Shown here in pieces: positions 32,678 to 41,653 of a stretch of DNA of 64,000 bases (the first letter of the stretch is position 1; every line of letters starts with the position of its first letter). The DNA comes from Acidimicrobiia bacterium (GTDB lineage: Bacteria > Actinomycetota > Acidimicrobiia > UBA2766), in contig JADZDR010000027.1 in assembly GCA_020850945.1 (NCBI GenBank), forward strand, positions 46,982 to 110,981. The letters run 5' to 3'. The position numbers and the translations under genes were made by a program. The notes beneath the pieces are model-generated. The model searched no databases. It was not told the DNA's origin and saw nothing but the letters and a program-made list of their open reading frames with translations.

Positions 32678-33124
32678 TCAGATCACGGAGCCGCTCTCGC
32701 GCAGGCGCACGACCTCCTCGACGAGGCCGAGACTGCGCTCCGTGCGGCGCGTGGCATCCGTGAGAACCAGGACCAGTGCCTCCACGCCGAACTCGTCCAC
32801 CTTGCGGAGACTCCAGTCGCAGTAGGCGACTCCGGTCGAGTACGTGCCCTGCGGAGCCGGGATCGCCCACGACTCGGCCATGAAAGCGTCCCCGTCGAGC
32901 ACACCCCGCACGATCCGGTCGATCTGGGGATCGTCGCCCGGCAGGATGTGGCGTGCCGGTTCACCCACGCAGGGCGCGGGGCTCCTGAACAGCGACATGT
33001 AGGCCTCGTTGGCCGCGACGAGAACGGGCAGGTCGCCCCGGATCTCGAACACCGCGAGCGCCCCCGGCACACCACTTCCCACGGCACGCAGGAGCCACTC
33101 GACGTCGGCTGCAGTCTCCATCAT
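32678..33124 (-). CDS. Single PAS-domain protein
   Basis: A 148-residue protein that is one PAS fold: GALAVFEIRGDLPVLVAANE and YMSLFRSPAPCVG at the start, HILPGDDPQIDRIVRGVLDG in the middle and WSLRKVDEFGVEALVLVLTD as the last strands, ending in a short coiled coil. Start at ATG 33124; the longer frame to 33553 crosses the upstream kinase gene in another frame. It is the last gene of a three-gene set with the anti-sigma kinase and the STAS protein and probably feeds a signal into that switch. Confidence 0.75.
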   Translation of the reverse strand: MMETAADVEWLLRAVGSGVPGALAVFEIRGDLPVLVAANEAYMSLFRSPAPCVGEPARHILPGDDPQIDRIVRGVLDGDAFMAESWAIPAPQGTYSTGVAYCDWSLRKVDEFGVEALVLVLTDATRRTERSLGLVEEVVRLRESGSVI

Positions 33125-33167
33125 GTCCCATATCGGACGGGCAGCGACATGCCTTGACGGTCGGCCC

Positions 33168-33650
33168 TCACGCGTGGCGCATGTGCTCACGCCCGAGTGT
33201 GAGCACGACCGTCGTCCCACCTTGCGCGTTCCGGGTGAAACGCGTGTGGTCGGCGAGGCGGCGCATGAGGGGGATACCGAACCCCGCTCCCTGGCCGCAG
33301 ACCTCCACCGCCTCCGGATCGGGGAACTTGTGGTTGACCATCTCGGGCGCGATCCCGCCCGCATGGTCCGTGATCTCGACCCGGAACTCCGCGTTGAGGA
33401 CGCAATCGAGGACGATCGGCGCCGCGACCTCACGCGCGAGTTGCGCCCGCACCGCATTCGTGCACGCCTCGGACACGAGGAGACGGATCTCCTCCACGAC
33501 ATCGTGGGCGACCCCGTGCCGCTCGGCCAGCGTGCCGGCGACGAGTCGGGCAATCGAGATGTGCTCGGGCCGAGGGGGAAACGTGAGCCGGATCGTCTCC
33601 GCTTCCTCGATCATGTCCGGTTTGCCCTCTGCGTCAGAGGGAGCAGGCAT
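33168..33650 (-). CDS. RsbW-like anti-sigma factor / serine kinase
   Basis: A 160-residue GHKL ATP-binding protein (HATPase_c_2). Seen: FPPRPEHISIARLVAGTLAE, the N box LVSEACTNAVRAQLAR, the G1 box ITDHAGGIAPEMV and the G2 box GQGAGFGIPLMRRLADHTRF. Such proteins bind a sigma factor and phosphorylate a STAS antagonist; the STAS gene is 6 bases upstream. The target sigma is not in this neighbourhood and may be distant. Confidence 0.88.
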   Translation of the reverse strand: MPAPSDAEGKPDMIEEAETIRLTFPPRPEHISIARLVAGTLAERHGVAHDVVEEIRLLVSEACTNAVRAQLAREVAAPIVLDCVLNAEFRVEITDHAGGIAPEMVNHKFPDPEAVEVCGQGAGFGIPLMRRLADHTRFTRNAQGGTTVVLTLGREHMRHA

Positions 33651-33656
33651 GCCGCC

Positions 33657-33989
33657 TCACTGTTCGTCGAACTCCGATCGGATGTCGAACCATGTCGAAA
33701 GACCCGTGATCTCGAACACCTTCAGAATGTGCGGTCGATCGCAGACGACGACCATGCTTCCGTCCGCCGCCTCGACCCGTCGCATCGCAACCACGAGGAC
33801 GCCGAGCCCGGTCGAATCGAGGAACTGGACCTGACTCAGGTCGACGACGATCTTCGCCACGCCGCGGTCGAGCACCTCGGTGAGACGTTCCCGCAGGACC
33901 GGAGCCGTGTAGACGTCGATCTCCCCGCCGACTGACACGACCGTGTACTCGCCTCGCTCGGCCTCGTCGATGTCCAGGTCGACAACCAT
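33657..33989 (-). CDS. STAS-domain anti-sigma-factor antagonist
   Basis: A 110-residue SpoIIAA/RsbV-type protein. Seen: YTVVSVGGEIDVYTAPVLRE, IVVDLSQVQFLDSTGLGVLV with the conserved phospho-acceptor Ser (DSTG), and MVVVCDRPHILKVFEITGL. ATG 33989 has GGAGGAG 11 bases upstream; earlier starts at 34025 and 34145 are possible but add no recognisable sequence. It pairs with the RsbW-like kinase downstream in a partner-switching module. Confidence 0.9.
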   Translation of the reverse strand: MVVDLDIDEAERGEYTVVSVGGEIDVYTAPVLRERLTEVLDRGVAKIVVDLSQVQFLDSTGLGVLVVAMRRVEAADGSMVVVCDRPHILKVFEITGLSTWFDIRSEFDEQ

Positions 33990-34126
33990 GATCAGTTCGT
34001 CTCCTCCGGACCCACAGGGTGACATCACTGCACCCCCGCGGTCCCCTTTACGCCGTTCGATCCCAGTGTAGGGACAGGACACCGGGGTGTGCCGTCCTCG
34101 AACTCCGATATGTCGCGCCCTGTCCG

Positions 34127-34132
34127 TAGGAT
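34127..34132 (+). promoter_or_regulatory. -10 element TAGGAT, leaderless configuration for the helicase gene
   Basis: TAGGAT ends exactly 7 bases before GTG 34140, which favours that GTG as both transcription and translation start over the in-frame ATG at 34110. No strong -35. Confidence 0.5.
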
Positions 34133-34139
34133 TACACGC

Positions 34140-36542
34140 GTGCAAGTTACCTCGTCACGTTCCGAAGTCGCGCCACCCCCCCTTCATACCGACGAGGCCC
34201 CGCATGCCGACGTGCACGGCGCCACGGCGGCCGCCCTTGCCGATCTCCTCTCTGATCCGGGACTCGAATCCCGAATCGTGCATGTCGAGGCGATCCCGGC
34301 CCGGCCCGCCCGCCACGCCGATCCCTCACATCCCCTACAGCCCGACGTGGCTGCCGCCCTCGCCGCCACGGGGATCTGCCGCCTCTACTCCCACCAGGCA
34401 GCCGCCCTCGACCTCGTTCGCGCGGGACGGTCGGTCGCGCTCGCTTCGGGAACGGCCTCCGGCAAGAGCCTCGCGTACGTCGTGCCCGCTCTCGAAGCAG
34501 TCCGCACCGGTGGGACCGGACTCCTCCTCTTCCCGACCAAGGCCCTCGCTCGCGATCAGTTGCGCCGCCTCACCGCCCTCGGCATCGACGGCGTCGAAGC
34601 CTGCGTCGTGGACGGCGACACGCCGACCGAGATGCGGGCCTGGGCGCGACGCCGCGCGAACGTGATCCTGACGAATCCGGACATGCTCCACCAGGTTCTC
34701 CTGCCGGATCACGCCCGCTGGTCCCTCTTCTTCAAACACCTGCGCGTCATCGCCGTCGACGAAGCACACACGCTGCGGGGCATCTTCGGTTCCCACGTCT
34801 CGCACGTGATGCGGCGGCTGCGTCGCGTCGCCGCGCACCACGGCTCGGATCCCACGTTCGTCTGCACGTCTGCGACACTCGGCGATGCCGCCGAGGTCGC
34901 CCACCTCTGCGACCTGCTCACAGGTGCTCGTCCCGAACCGATCCTCACGGACGGCTCACCCCGACCCCCCTCCACCGTCCTGTGCTGGAATCCCCCGTTC
35001 ATCGACGTCGACAAGGGTGTACGCCAGTCGGCCGTCGGTGAGTCCGGCCGCCTCCTCGCCCGCCTCGTTGCACACGGCCTCCAGACCCTCGCGTTCACCT
35101 CGTCCCGCAAGGCCGCGGAGATCCTCGCCACGATCGCGCGGGAGACGCTCGGTGACCGGCATCCCCGTATCGTCGCATACCGGGGCGGCTACCTCGCCGA
35201 GGAACGCCGCGACATCGAGGCGGGACTCATGGACGGGGCGGTGAGAGGGGTGGCTGCCACGAACGCTCTCGAGCTGGGCATGGACGTGGGCACGCTCGAC
35301 GCCGCGATCCTGTGCGGATTCCCGGGCACGGTGGCCTCCTTCCGACAGCAGATGGGACGCGTGGGGCGAGGCACGAGGCCGGGTCTGGGCGTACTCGTGG
35401 CCGGCCCCGATCAGCTCGACCAGTGGTATGTCTCACATCCACACGAGCTCTTCACGCGGTCCTGTGAGACCGCTGTGATCAACCCCGGCAACCCGCGGGT
35501 CGCCGAACCGCATCTCGCCTGCGCCGCGTTCGAGATCCCGCTCCGCTACGAGGAACCCCTCCTCACAGAGGACATGGACGTGGCCGCGGCGCCCCTTGTC
35601 GCCGCCGGCTTCCTCCGCATGCGTCGCAACCGCCTGCACTGGGGGTGGGCGGGACGCACGTCCCCCGCCCGATCCGTTGGGATCAGGTCATCCGAAACGC
35701 ACACTGTGAAGATCGTCGATGCCGAGAGCGGGAGGAGCATCGGAACCGTGGACGGGGCACGGGCCGCTCTCACCGTCCATCCCGGAGCCATCTACGTCCA
35801 CCAGGGTGAGCGCTGGCGCGTGGAGGACCTCGATCTCGACGCCTGCGTGGCAGCGGTGGTCCACACGACCGACGGACTCACGACGCAACCGCGCACCACG
35901 ACCGAGATGGAGATCCTGCGCATCGACACGTCGATGCGCCTCGGACGAGGCGCCGTGCGGCTCGCCCTCGGCGACGTCGAGACGACACGATGGGTCCTCG
36001 GGTATCGCACGGTGCGAACGCCCGGTCTCGGTGACACCTCCCCGCCATTGCCGGCACCGTCCGACATCGAGGTCCCATTCGTACCGCTCGATCTCCCGCC
36101 CCGCACCATGCGCACGCGCGCCCTGTGGTTCTCGGTACCGGACATCACGCTCGAGGCCGCAGGCCTGCCCGAGGATCGGGTGTCGGGCACGGTGCATGCG
36201 TGCGAGCACACCGGGATCGGCATCATGCCTCGCTTCGCGATCTGCGACAGGTGGGACCTCGGCGGTGTCTCGACGGCCTGCCACCCCGACACGGGTCAGG
36301 CCACGTGGTTCGTGTACGACGGCTACGCGGGGGGAGCCGGCCTCGCCGACGCCGGGTATGCGTGCGGTCCCGACGGCGTGAGAGCGGCTCGCGACGTCAT
36401 CGCGTCCTGCCCGTGCGTCGCCGGGTGCCCGTCGTGCATCCAATCCCCGAAGTGCGGCAACTGGAACGAGCCCCTCGACAAGGCGGGAGCCATCGCCCTC
36501 CTCGACGCGATCCTCGCGTCGCCCTGGGACGCGTCCGCCTGA
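34140..36542 (+). CDS. MrfA-like DEAH-box helicase with DUF1998 domain
   Basis: An SF2 helicase of about 800 residues. Seen: Q-region LYSHQAAALDLV, Walker A LASGTASGKSLAYVV, DEAH box VIAVDEAHTLRG, TSATLGD, and motif VI QQMGRVGRGTR. The C-terminal DUF1998 part ends with a Cys cluster CPCVAGCPSCIQSPKCGN that fits a metal site of MrfA proteins, which are DNA-repair helicases acting on mitomycin-type damage. In M. tuberculosis a helicase of this type (Rv3649) also neighbours the tad genes. ATG 34110 is an alternative start. Confidence 0.9.
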   Translation: MQVTSSRSEVAPPPLHTDEAPHADVHGATAAALADLLSDPGLESRIVHVEAIPARPARHADPSHPLQPDVAAALAATGICRLYSHQAAALDLVRAGRSVALASGTASGKSLAYVVPALEAVRTGGTGLLLFPTKALARDQLRRLTALGIDGVEACVVDGDTPTEMRAWARRRANVILTNPDMLHQVLLPDHARWSLFFKHLRVIAVDEAHTLRGIFGSHVSHVMRRLRRVAAHHGSDPTFVCTSATLGDAAEVAHLCDLLTGARPEPILTDGSPRPPSTVLCWNPPFIDVDKGVRQSAVGESGRLLARLVAHGLQTLAFTSSRKAAEILATIARETLGDRHPRIVAYRGGYLAEERRDIEAGLMDGAVRGVAATNALELGMDVGTLDAAILCGFPGTVASFRQQMGRVGRGTRPGLGVLVAGPDQLDQWYVSHPHELFTRSCETAVINPGNPRVAEPHLACAAFEIPLRYEEPLLTEDMDVAAAPLVAAGFLRMRRNRLHWGWAGRTSPARSVGIRSSETHTVKIVDAESGRSIGTVDGARAALTVHPGAIYVHQGERWRVEDLDLDACVAAVVHTTDGLTTQPRTTTEMEILRIDTSMRLGRGAVRLALGDVETTRWVLGYRTVRTPGLGDTSPPLPAPSDIEVPFVPLDLPPRTMRTRALWFSVPDITLEAAGLPEDRVSGTVHACEHTGIGIMPRFAICDRWDLGGVSTACHPDTGQATWFVYDGYAGGAGLADAGYACGPDGVRAARDVIASCPCVAGCPSCIQSPKCGNWNEPLDKAGAIALLDAILASPWDASA

Positions 36543-36595
36543 TCGGCACATACGTCGAGAACGGCCGGACGCGACTTCGTTATGCTCGCCCCACG

Positions 36596-38059
36596 ATGAA
36601 GGTCACCTTCGTTTATCCCGACTTCTTCCAGTATGCAGACGGCTCGTACTTCCCCGAAGCACGGCTCCATCTCGGCCTCTGCATGCTGTCCCGCCAGCTC
36701 AAGGATGCCGGCCACGGCGTCGACCTCATCCACCTCGTGCGACCGTGGGAGCGGGAGGAGCTCGTGTCAGAGGTGAAGGTGCGGTCCCCTGACGTCCTCG
36801 CCTTCTCCGCCACGACGATGATGTATCCCAAGGTCAGGGTCTACTCGCAGTGGGTGAAGGAGGCCATGCCCGACCTCCCCACGGTGTGCGGAGGGACACA
36901 TGCCCAGCTCGACCCCGAAGACATCGTCCCCGGCACGCCGGCGATCGACCTCGCCGTACGAGGCGAAGGTGACTTCGCCCTGCCCGAGCTCGTGGATGCC
37001 CTCGAGGCAGGGCAGGACCCTCTCACCATCGACAACGTGTGGGGGCGTCGTGGCGAGGACGTGGTGCGCAACCCCGTGCGCCCGCTGATCACGGATCTCG
37101 ACAGCCTGCCCTTCGCCGACCGCGACCTCTTCGACGACGCCCTCCTGTGCGAGGACCAGCGGGAACGGGGCACCGTCATGGCGTGCCGGGGCTGCCCCTA
37201 CAACTGCACGTACTGCTCGAACCACATCCAGCGTCTCCAGTACCCGAACCGCAAGGTGTACGTTCGCTTCAGGTCGGTCGACCACGTGATCGCCGAGCTG
37301 CACTGGCTGAGGCAGCGCTCACCCGGCCTCCGGTTCATCCGCTTCGACGACGACATCCTCACATGGGACACGGACTGGTTCACGGAGTTCTGCACCCGCT
37401 ACAAGACGGAGATCGGCCTCCCGTTCGTCTGCAACGCGTTCGTGAACCTCCTCGACGACGAGACGATCGCCATGTTCGCGGATGCGGGTTGCGAGGTCAT
37501 GGCGATGGGAATCGAGTCCGGCAACCCGTGGTTGCGCGGTCGCATCCTCCACAGGCACATGACGAACGACGACATCATCCGCGTCTACCAGGCGTGCCGC
37601 GCGCACGGGATCAAGACGGTGTCGACGAACATGGTCGCGATGCCGCACGAGACCCTCGACATGGTCCTCGACACGATCAAGGTGAACGCACGGGCCGAGC
37701 CCGACACCATGCAGGTGTCGGTCTTCTATCCGTTTCCGAACACGCACATGTACGACATCTGTGCCGAAGAGGGGTACCTCACGGACGGACATCGCGATTC
37801 GTTCTTCTGCGACTCCGTCCTCACGCTGCCCGGGTACGACGAGCCCGAGATGGTGCGTGCCCGCGAGAACATGCACCTCCTGACCCAGATCTACAGCCAC
37901 TTCAACAGGCTGCCGGACCCGCTGCGCAACATGGCCGCACGTGCCGTCGACGCCCTGTTCCTGTCGGAGCGGATTCCACGCGGGCTGCGCCTTCGCGTCC
38001 TCGACGGCCTCCTCGACCGCGAGCGGGCAAAGGGACCTCTCGAGTTCGTGAAGTACTGA
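36596..38059 (+). CDS. B12-binding radical SAM enzyme
   Basis: A 487-residue protein. Seen: N-terminal cobalamin-binding-type domain (VRSPDVLAFSATTM, LPTVCGGTHAQLDPED, LAVRGEGDFALPELV), then a radical SAM domain with the cluster motif CPYNCTYC inside MACRGCPYNCTYCSN, FIRFDDDILTWD, the GIESGNPWLRGRILHR strand and TVSTNMVAMPHETLD. This is the class of methyltransferases or oxidases acting on lipids, magnesium-porphyrin-like rings or natural products; no further hint of substrate. TATGCT ends 9 bases before the ATG. Confidence 0.88.
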   Translation: MKVTFVYPDFFQYADGSYFPEARLHLGLCMLSRQLKDAGHGVDLIHLVRPWEREELVSEVKVRSPDVLAFSATTMMYPKVRVYSQWVKEAMPDLPTVCGGTHAQLDPEDIVPGTPAIDLAVRGEGDFALPELVDALEAGQDPLTIDNVWGRRGEDVVRNPVRPLITDLDSLPFADRDLFDDALLCEDQRERGTVMACRGCPYNCTYCSNHIQRLQYPNRKVYVRFRSVDHVIAELHWLRQRSPGLRFIRFDDDILTWDTDWFTEFCTRYKTEIGLPFVCNAFVNLLDDETIAMFADAGCEVMAMGIESGNPWLRGRILHRHMTNDDIIRVYQACRAHGIKTVSTNMVAMPHETLDMVLDTIKVNARAEPDTMQVSVFYPFPNTHMYDICAEEGYLTDGHRDSFFCDSVLTLPGYDEPEMVRARENMHLLTQIYSHFNRLPDPLRNMAARAVDALFLSERIPRGLRLRVLDGLLDRERAKGPLEFVKY

Positions 38060-38075
38060 AGCGGGAGATGCTGCG

Positions 38076-38966
38076 TTGCGAGTCGCGTACCTCGGCCTCG
38101 GTGTGATGGGCCGCCCCATGGCGGCGAACATCGCAGCCGCGGGCCATGACCTCACCGTCTGGAACCGGACAGCAGCAGTGACGGAGGACTTCGTCGCATC
38201 CTCCGCTCCCGGCGTCGCGATGGCACCTACACCGGCTGCGGCCACGGCCGGGGCCGACGTGGTGTGCGTGTGTCTCCCGACCGGCGAGATCGTCTCCGAC
38301 GTCCTCTTCGGGCGAGCCGGCGCCGTGGCGGCGTTCGGGGCGGGCGGGGTCGTCGTCGACCATTCGACGATCGCGCCGGAGGACGCGAGGGACCTCGCCG
38401 ACCGCTGCCGCGAGTCAGGGGTCTCCTACCTCGACGCACCCGTCTCGGGTGGTCCGCCGGGTGCCGCCGCGGGTCGCCTCTCCGTCATGGTGGGCGGGGA
38501 TGCCGATGCGCTCGAGACAGCGAGCCCCGTGATCGAGTCGTATGCGGCCCGTATCGTCCGCGTCGGACCGAACGGCCAGGGCCAAGTCGTGAAGCTCGCC
38601 AACAACCTGTGCTGCATGCAGGCCACGGTCGGTGTGCTCGAGGCATTCCTTCTCGCGACACGCAACGGAGTCGACCCCGAGACCGTCCTCGAGGTGCTCT
38701 CGGCCTCCACGGCAGACTCCGTCATGCTGCGCACACGTGCCCCCTTCCCCGGTCTCGCCCCAGACTGGCCGGCCTCGCACGGCTTCGTGCCCGGCTTCTC
38801 CGCCGACCTCATGGCCAAGGACCTCGACCTCGCCCTCGCCCTCGCCGCCGGGCAGGACCTCCCTCTCGACGGCACCATGCTGTCCCGCCGCCTTCTCGCC
38901 GACCTACAGGACGCCGGCCTCGGGGATCTCGACTTCTCGGCGGTCTGGAAGCTCTATCCCGACTGA
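38076..38966 (+). CDS. NAD(P)-dependent beta-hydroxyacid dehydrogenase (HIBADH family)
   Basis: A 296-residue oxidoreductase related to 3-hydroxyisobutyrate dehydrogenase and glyoxylate/succinic semialdehyde reductases. Seen: dinucleotide motif YLGLGVMGRPMAANI, the substrate loop YLDAPVSGGPPGAAAG, the catalytic Lys in VVKLANNLCCMQATVG and PGFSADLMAKDLDLAL. TTG start at 38076 with GGGAG 8 bases upstream. It follows the radical SAM gene by 16 bases. Its last 13 bases overlap the convergent tad gene. Confidence 0.87.
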   Translation: MRVAYLGLGVMGRPMAANIAAAGHDLTVWNRTAAVTEDFVASSAPGVAMAPTPAAATAGADVVCVCLPTGEIVSDVLFGRAGAVAAFGAGGVVVDHSTIAPEDARDLADRCRESGVSYLDAPVSGGPPGAAAGRLSVMVGGDADALETASPVIESYAARIVRVGPNGQGQVVKLANNLCCMQATVGVLEAFLLATRNGVDPETVLEVLSASTADSVMLRTRAPFPGLAPDWPASHGFVPGFSADLMAKDLDLALALAAGQDLPLDGTMLSRRLLADLQDAGLGDLDFSAVWKLYPD

Positions 38967-39337
38967 GGGACGTCGAGGTCGACACCGGCGCGTGCCCGCG
39001 CCGTCATGTCACGCGTGCCGAGGAGGATGGTAGGGACGCGGACCACGACGCCGACCTCGGCACTCAAGGCATCCACCTCGACGTCGAGACGGGTCACGGC
39101 CGTCGCGCCGTTGGCCGTGGCGAGACGACGCGCGGTCGAGTCCGGGTCGTCCCCGCCGACCAAGGCGACGACCGCGGCGAGGGCGGCGGCGTCGGCTGCG
39201 GTCTGTGCGCGGGCCCGCCCCGACGCGATCCGGGACACGTCGGCCACGGCCGCCGCGACGAGAGCCACGAAGACGACCACGACGGCGAGCACGGGAACGA
39301 GCTGGCCGCGCTCTCGGGCCTCGACCCGGGACGTCAC
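38954..39337 (-). CDS. TadG-like/TadE-like pilus assembly protein
   Basis: A 127-residue protein with one N-terminal membrane segment in the pseudopilin style (RGQLVPVLAVVVVFVALVAA), then a short extracytoplasmic domain rich in Ala and Val, like the Rv3654c protein of the mycobacterial tad locus. Its start overlaps the stop of the upstream TadE-like gene as ATGA. Probably a minor pilin or assembly factor of a Flp pilus. Confidence 0.8.
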   Translation of the reverse strand: MTSRVEARERGQLVPVLAVVVVFVALVAAAVADVSRIASGRARAQTAADAAALAAVVALVGGDDPDSTARRLATANGATAVTRLDVEVDALSAEVGVVVRVPTILLGTRDMTARARAGVDLDVPQSG

Positions 39338-39723
39338 GGCACCTCCACGGTCATGTTCGCCCGCGCGGTCATCGTGACCTCACGCGGAAACACGGCGGAG
39401 ACGAGGGGCACGGTCGGCCGCACCGTCTCGACGACCGTCACCGAGATCTGCTCCCCGAAGCGCCGCGGGCCGTCCACATCGACGGTGAGGCGCGCCGCCC
39501 CCGGCATCGCATCCTCCGCCGCCGTCCGGATCTCAGTGGTGTCGGAGGTGATCGCCGCCACCCGGGCCGCCTCGCGGGCTGCCGCCGCCACGGCTATGCG
39601 GCGTGTACCGAGGAGGCCGACCTGCACGACGGCGAGGAGGAGAAGGGCGACGAAGGGCATCACGATCGCGAGCTCGAGTGTCGCCTGACCGCGCTCGGCG
39701 TGCGACGAGCCGGACCTCGTCAC
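39334..39723 (-). CDS. TadE-like minor pilin
   Basis: A 129-residue protein with the TadE signature ERGQATLELAIVMPFVALLL followed by an extracytoplasmic domain of about 85 residues. The start is the GTG at 39723; the open frame upstream of it has no matching features. TadE pseudopilins are processed by a prepilin peptidase and needed for Flp pilus assembly; no peptidase gene is in this window. Confidence 0.85.
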   Translation of the reverse strand: MTRSGSSHAERGQATLELAIVMPFVALLLLAVVQVGLLGTRRIAVAAAAREAARVAAITSDTTEIRTAAEDAMPGAARLTVDVDGPRRFGEQISVTVVETVRPTVPLVSAVFPREVTMTARANMTVEVP

Positions 39724-39748
39724 GGTCCGGCTCGCCACACGCTCCGCG

Positions 39749-40060
39749 TCAGGGCATGCGCAGCTTGATCTTGGCCTGTGCATCGCCACTGAGCTTGTCC
39801 ACGATCGAAGAGAAGAGCGACTGGATCTTCTCGGGTCCGACCGCATACAGAGCGAGGCCGATGACAGCGACGACCACGAGGACGAAGGCGTACTCGGTGG
39901 TCGACTGTCCGGCATCACCCGCCGGCCAGATACGAGGGGCTGGGTCCGTCGCGTCGAGGCGTAGGAGGCCGTCTCCCGCCACAGGGTGTTGGCTGTCCCG
40001 CCCGAACGGGACGTGTCTCACCACCGATCCGAGCTTCTCGGCCAGCGCGGTTGCAGTCAT
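39749..40060 (-). CDS. DUF4244/Flp-type major pilin
   Basis: A 103-residue small pilin. After 50 residues of polar leader comes GQSTTEYAFVLVVVAVIGLA, the Flp/DUF4244 class III signal with the Glu at position +5 of the mature pilin, then a short hydrophilic tail. The leader is much longer than the 10-20 residues of typical Flp. AAAGGA lies 6 bases before the ATG. In mycobacteria the DUF4244 gene (Rv3656c) has the same neighbours. Confidence 0.85.
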   Translation of the reverse strand: MTATALAEKLGSVVRHVPFGRDSQHPVAGDGLLRLDATDPAPRIWPAGDAGQSTTEYAFVLVVVAVIGLALYAVGPEKIQSLFSSIVDKLSGDAQAKIKLRMP

Positions 40061-40117
40061 GTGTCGTCCTTTCGACTCGTGCACGTGCGGGGGAAGCAGG
40101 TTCGGAGGGAAGTTCGT

Positions 40118-41653
40118 TCACACCCCGAGGCCACCCACGGCGTGGGCCAGCATCGGGACGACGGTGAGGAGGCCGAAGGCGGGGAGCACACAGAAGACGA
40201 GCGGCACGAGGATGCGCACCGAGAGGACACGTGCCTCGCCCTGCGCCCGGAATCGTCGCCGCAGACGCTGATCTGCGGCGAGCGCCTCGAGCGTGCCACT
40301 CGCTTCACTCCCGAGACGGTTCACGTCGCTCAGGGTCGCAACCACTTCGTCGAGATCGTCCGATCCCACCTCGCGGGTGAGGAACGCGAGCGCATCCTCG
40401 AGGCGGGCACCCCAGTCGAGCTGCCCCGCCGCAGTCGCGAGACGACCGTCGAGAAGCCCCGGCCTGTGGACAGCAGCCAAGAGGAAGGCCTGACGCAGGC
40501 TCGCCCCACCCGTGAGACCGAGTGCGACGAGGTCGCAGAACTCGGGTAGATCCGCCTCGATGCACCGGCGCCGCCTGGCTGCCTCACGGCGCAGACGCGC
40601 CTCGACGAGCAACCAGCCGGCGAGGCACCCTCCCAGCGCGCCGATTCGGGTGAGTCCGGATGTCACGGACCACATCGCTGCCGTGGCCGTGGCTGCAGCG
40701 GCCACGCGGATCCCGGCCCAGGTGTCGAGCGCGTGGTCCGTCGCGGGTCGCCCCGCTGCGGCGAGGAGCGCCCGCGTGCGGGCCTCTTGGCGAAGGCTGG
40801 GGGGTAGGCGTGCGCCGAGTCGGGCGAAGCCGCGTTCCAGACGCGAGGGGCGCAGAGACCTGCGGGGCATGTCCGTACCATCGCCACCCCGTGTCATGCG
40901 CAGGATGAGGAAGAGGCCGGCGAGGGCGAGGCCCCAACCGACTGCCTCGACCGCGAAGGCCGCTGCGCCCGGCAACGCCGACTGCGAATCGACCGGCGTC
41001 GCGAAGGACGTGACGACGGGGAGGCCGGCGACGAGAACTCCGGAGAGGCGGGCCTGGGCCGTTGCCGCGTCGACTTCTGCCTGCGTCGAACGTCGGTCTC
41101 GGATCACCGTGGCGAGGCCGCGCAGGGTCTTGTCGAGACGGCCACCCGTCTCCTCGTGGATCGCGAGGGCCGAGGCGACGAGGCGGAAGAGGGTCGAGCT
41201 CGACTGCTCCGCCACGCCCGCGAGGGCGGGGCCCGGTCTCTCGCCGAGCTCGACGAGTCCTGCCGCATGTCGCAGCTCGGTCGCGAGAGGTTCATCGACA
41301 CGGCCCGCGGCTGCGTCGAGGCCCTGGCGGAGCGAGCCACCTGCGTCTGCGGCACGTGCGACGTGCTCGACGGCCCCGGCGAGCTGGCTTTCGAGGCGCT
41401 GGTTGTGACGCCTCGCACTCGACGCCGACCACGCCCCAGGTCCGGCAACGACGAGCACGAAGCTCACGGCGGCGAGTCCGCCGCCGAGGGCGAGGCCGAC
41501 AGCAGCCATGAGGGGCAGGGCGATGCCGAGACGGAGTATGAGCCCGGCATGGGTGAGCCACTGCAGGCTCCCCCGCAGAACAGCGGTGATCCGACCGGTG
41601 AGCTGTCCCCCACCTGCAGGCGGGCTGAGGGTGAGCTCACGGAATGCGCTCAC
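40118..41653 (-). CDS. TadB-TadC fusion, type II secretion F-type membrane platform
   Basis: A single 511-residue frame carrying two T2SSF domains. The first (residues about 85-260) has VEHVARAADAGGSLRQGL and HEETGGRLDKTLRGLATVI and ends in membrane helices; the second (about 345-510) has DLPEFCDLVALGLTGGASLR, LAFLTREVGSDDLDEVVATL and two C-terminal helices. Most tad loci, including the mycobacterial one (Rv3657c-Rv3658c), encode TadB and TadC separately. There is no internal stop or frameshift, so the fusion seems genuine. The start overlaps the tadA stop by 4 bases. Confidence 0.85.
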   Translation of the reverse strand: MSAFRELTLSPPAGGGQLTGRITAVLRGSLQWLTHAGLILRLGIALPLMAAVGLALGGGLAAVSFVLVVAGPGAWSASSARRHNQRLESQLAGAVEHVARAADAGGSLRQGLDAAAGRVDEPLATELRHAAGLVELGERPGPALAGVAEQSSSTLFRLVASALAIHEETGGRLDKTLRGLATVIRDRRSTQAEVDAATAQARLSGVLVAGLPVVTSFATPVDSQSALPGAAAFAVEAVGWGLALAGLFLILRMTRGGDGTDMPRRSLRPSRLERGFARLGARLPPSLRQEARTRALLAAAGRPATDHALDTWAGIRVAAAATATAAMWSVTSGLTRIGALGGCLAGWLLVEARLRREAARRRRCIEADLPEFCDLVALGLTGGASLRQAFLLAAVHRPGLLDGRLATAAGQLDWGARLEDALAFLTREVGSDDLDEVVATLSDVNRLGSEASGTLEALAADQRLRRRFRAQGEARVLSVRILVPLVFCVLPAFGLLTVVPMLAHAVGGLGV

